Shown: positions 13,570 to 14,862 of the stretch, piece by piece
Numbering within the stretch: position 1 is the first letter of the stretch
Layout: each line of letters starts with the position of its first letter
Origin: SIG440 sp045645905
GTDB lineage: Bacteria; Bacillota; Clostridia; Monoglobales; Monoglobaceae
Assembly: GCA_045645905.1 (NCBI GenBank)
Contig: JAZRJT010000001.1
Location: 1-14,862 of the forward strand
Reading direction: 5' to 3'
DNA length: 14,862 nucleotides
Translations under genes and position numbers: made by a program
Notes under the pieces: generated by a model
Seen by the model: only the letters and a program-made list of their open reading frames with translations
Databases searched by the model: none
What the model was told of the DNA's origin: nothing

Positions 13570-14370
13570 ATGGATAAACAAATTAATGTATTAATCGCAG
13601 ATGCGGATGTTGAATTTGCAGAACGTTTGAGCCGCAGTATTACAGGAGACTTTAAAATCAATGTTTGCGATATTGTAAGCAATGGCTATCAGGTTATTGA
13701 AAAGGTGGATATTATGAAACCTGATGTTTTGATAATGGATCTTGTTTTGCCAAACATTGACGGCATAGGAATTCTTGAAAGGCTAAAGAGCAAAAAACAG
13801 GAATTTGAAAATTTTTATATGCCCAAGATAATTGTTTTGTCAACATTTAAACAGGACAAAACCGCTCAGGATTGCATAAATCTTGGTGCAGACTATTATA
13901 TGGTAAAGCCTGTCAGCTTTGACAGCCTGCGAAGCACAGTAAGACGCCTTTGTGATGCGGCTGAAGATAAAAAGGTATCAACATTAAACAGAAAACATTC
14001 CATTCAGGATAATTATGATGTTGAAACTTTGGTTACCGAAATTATTCACGAAATCGGTATTCCCGCACATATCAAGGGTTATCAATATCTTCGTCATGCA
14101 ATTATGCTGGTTATAGATAATATGGATATAATCAATTCTATAACAAAAACTCTTTATCCAACTGTAGCTCAGGATTTTAAGACAACACCCAGCCGTGTTG
14201 AAAGAGCTATCCGCCATGCAATTGAGGTTGCCTGGGACAGAGGTGATACAGAAACTTTAGATTCAATATTCGGTTATACAATCGCAACTTCAAAGGGTAA
14301 ACCTACCAATTCAGAATTTATTGCAATGATTGCGGATAGACTTAGACTACAAATTAAAAATGCAAGCTAA
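13570..14370 (+). CDS. spo0A: Sporulation master regulator Spo0A
   Basis: This 266-residue response regulator of normal length, when phosphorylated, switches on sporulation genes by binding 0A boxes. The receiver domain spans residues 1-125 with the phospho-acceptor D57 (LIMDLVLPN), a switch serine at S91 (IVLST) and K113 (MVKP). The acidic pocket is unusual: LIADADVEF has D11, but the second acidic position is alanine (A12), with an Asp shifted to 13. The C-terminal DNA-binding domain (about 150-266) has the Spo0A-specific TPSRVERAIRHAIEVAW (about 205-220) and the closing KGKPTNSEFIAMIADR. A GGAGC ribosome binding site lies upstream of the ATG, and the gene has its own consensus promoter. 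spoIVB, its usual upstream neighbour, is instead 4.6 kb away on the other strand. Confidence 0.96.
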   Translation: MDKQINVLIADADVEFAERLSRSITGDFKINVCDIVSNGYQVIEKVDIMKPDVLIMDLVLPNIDGIGILERLKSKKQEFENFYMPKIIVLSTFKQDKTAQDCINLGADYYMVKPVSFDSLRSTVRRLCDAAEDKKVSTLNRKHSIQDNYDVETLVTEIIHEIGIPAHIKGYQYLRHAIMLVIDNMDIINSITKTLYPTVAQDFKTTPSRVERAIRHAIEVAWDRGDTETLDSIFGYTIATSKGKPTNSEFIAMIADRLRLQIKNAS

Positions 14371-14372
14371 AG

Positions 14373-14470
14373 AACAAAGCGGCTACACCGCTCGCCGCAG
14401 GCGGTAGTCTCAGCATATACGCTTTGTTTGCCCATATGCATTTCGGCAAAGCCGCAAGTTTTGCATGGGC
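14373..14470. repeat. GC-richer double hairpin region after spo0A
   Basis: This is part of the 363-base gene-free stretch after spo0A. AACAAAGCG (14373-14381) pairs with CGCTTTGTT (14420-14428) around an inner stem, CTA(CA)CCGC/GCGGTAG (14383-14391 with 14401-14407). Next, GCCCAT (14430-14435) pairs with ATGGGC (14465-14470), enclosing a perfect CGGC-AAA-GCCG hairpin (14444-14454). The first structure may end the spo0A transcript. The overall form, more GC-rich than its surroundings, suggests a dispersed palindromic repeat or a structured RNA. Confidence 0.5.
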
Positions 14471-14477
14471 AATTAAA

Positions 14478-14541
14478 TCAGTATTTTATATAATAGGAAA
14501 TTGCTCATTTCCTATTATATAAAAAACGCGTCTTATACTGA
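14478..14541. repeat. Long AT-rich inverted repeat
   Basis: A perfect 17-bp stem (14484-14500 with 14508-14524) with a 7-base loop is flanked by an outer inverted pair, TCAGTAT (14478-14484) with ATACTGA (14535-14541). No adjacent T tract suits a terminator on either strand. It may be a cruciform-forming or MITE-like remnant, contiguous with the double hairpin before it. Confidence 0.55.
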
Positions 14542-14560
14542 GTGTTCTTAAGGACAGTTT

Positions 14561-14594
14561 AAAACCCGAAACAAAATTTTATTTCGGGTTTTGA
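14561..14594. terminator. Rho-independent terminator-like hairpin
   Basis: AAAACCCGAAA (14561-14571) pairs with TTTCGGGTTTT (14582-14592) around a 10-base loop, with T and A runs on the outer sides suited to either direction. It separates the spo0A region from the insertion sequence. Confidence 0.72.
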
Positions 14595-14660
14595 TTGGTG
14601 GATTTAGGCATGGAAAACAACCCCCAGTTCTACTGGGGGCTAAAAAAGCTTTAGGAAAAG

Positions 14661-14729
14661 AAAAACCTTCATGATATAATAGTAAATGGTTTGGCGACCA
14701 CATTACTAAAATATATCATGGAGGTTTTT
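14661..14729 (+). promoter_or_regulatory. tnpA leader hairpin sequestering the ribosome binding site, with internal promoter
   Basis: An 18-bp stem (14661-14678 with 14712-14729, one G-T wobble) buries the GGAGG ribosome binding site (14720-14724). A second stem fills the loop (TAGTAA 14680-14685 with TTACTA 14703-14708, and TGGT/ACCA). The extended -10 TGATATAAT (14672-14680) sits in the left arm, so a transcript starting from it lacks that arm and leaves the site free, while read-through from outside is translationally silenced. Confidence 0.65.
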
Positions 14730-14733
14730 AACA

Positions 14734-14862
14734 ATGTTAAAGAAAACAACAAATTAAAACATACAGCACATTCAAGTTATAGGTCTCAGTTCCACATAGT
14801 ATTTGCACCAAAATACAGAAAAAAGACATATGTGGAAAGTTGAAGAAGGATATAGGCGAGAT
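14734..14862 (+). pseudogene. tnpA: tnpA (Y1 transposase) fragment, frameshifted
   Basis: This is the N-terminal part of an IS200/IS605 TnpA, the single-tyrosine HUH transposase. From the ATG at 14734 the frame reads only seven residues before a stop. The homologous sequence continues in another frame (from 14739: KENNKLKHTAHSSYRSQFHI, then VFAPKYRKKTYV) until a TGA at 14841-14843. It then resumes in the third frame as KLKKDIGE (14837-14860). Two frame changes within 130 bases mean a decayed gene unless the sequence has errors. The catalytic HUH and tyrosine regions lie beyond the window. A GGAGG ribosome binding site precedes the ATG. Confidence 0.75.

Larger units (their letters stand above)
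14600..14862 (+). mobile_element. IS200/IS605-family element, left end, degenerate and cut by the window
   Basis: A subterminal hairpin, CCCCCAG-TTCTA-CTGGGGG (14621-14639), of the sort recognised by Y1 transposases at IS200/IS605 ends is followed by a long leader hairpin and the start of a tnpA reading frame. There are no terminal inverted repeats, as is normal for the family. The exact boundary was not determined; 14600 is an estimate. The coding part is frameshifted, so this copy is probably inactive. Confidence 0.7.

Noticed and set aside
14484..14524. AT-rich 17-bp hairpin as a terminator of spo0A
   Set aside because: No T tract directly follows on either strand; recorded as an inverted repeat instead.

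Overview
The window is from a low-GC, endospore-forming member of the Clostridia; the gene content and style fit an Oscillospiraceae/Ruminococcaceae-like anaerobe, though genus cannot be read from the sequence. The evidence is a recognisable Spo0A, an alpha/beta-type small acid-soluble spore protein (SASP), a SpoIVB serine peptidase, a GerQ-like coat-type protein, AT-rich intergenic DNA with strong GGAGG-type ribosome binding sites, and a MurT/GatD lipid II amidation pair typical of Gram-positive bacteria.

Layout. 1-250: non-coding, with an imperfect hairpin, two interleaved inverted repeats and a sigma-A-type promoter overlapping a perfect palindrome. 251-3483 (+): a MATE efflux pump, then a phenylacetate-CoA-ligase-type enzyme followed by a tandem-ACT protein, closed by a terminator. 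3521-5656: an AraC-type regulator (-) divergent from a GH109-like Gfo/Idh/MocA oxidoreductase (+), with overlapping face-to-face promoters and a direct repeat between them. 5705-6721 (-): a family 3 membrane acyltransferase. 6933-9888: a spore-related cluster with a SASP, a double PRC-barrel-like protein, a 53-residue protein, SpoIVB (-), a 38-residue asparagine-rich protein (-) and a GerQ-like protein (+). 10006-13371 (+): an ArsB/NhaD-type permease, MurT and GatD in an apparent operon. 13570-14370 (+): Spo0A with its own consensus sigma-A promoter. 14371-14862: a 363-base highly structured non-coding stretch, then the left end of an IS200/IS605-type element with a frameshifted tnpA running off the window.

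How the genes work together. Spo0A is the master switch for sporulation; SpoIVB signals from forespore to mother cell during pro-sigma-K processing; the SASP coats forespore DNA; the GerQ-like protein would belong to the coat. The asparagine-rich gene, not listed among longer reading frames, has a near-consensus forespore (sigma-G-like) promoter and shares its first five residues with the SASP, so it is the best candidate here for an undescribed spore component. MurT and GatD together amidate the D-glutamate of lipid II. The AraC/GH109-like pair looks like a self-contained sugar-derivative utilisation unit. No CRISPR array, tRNA, rRNA or complete mobile element was seen.
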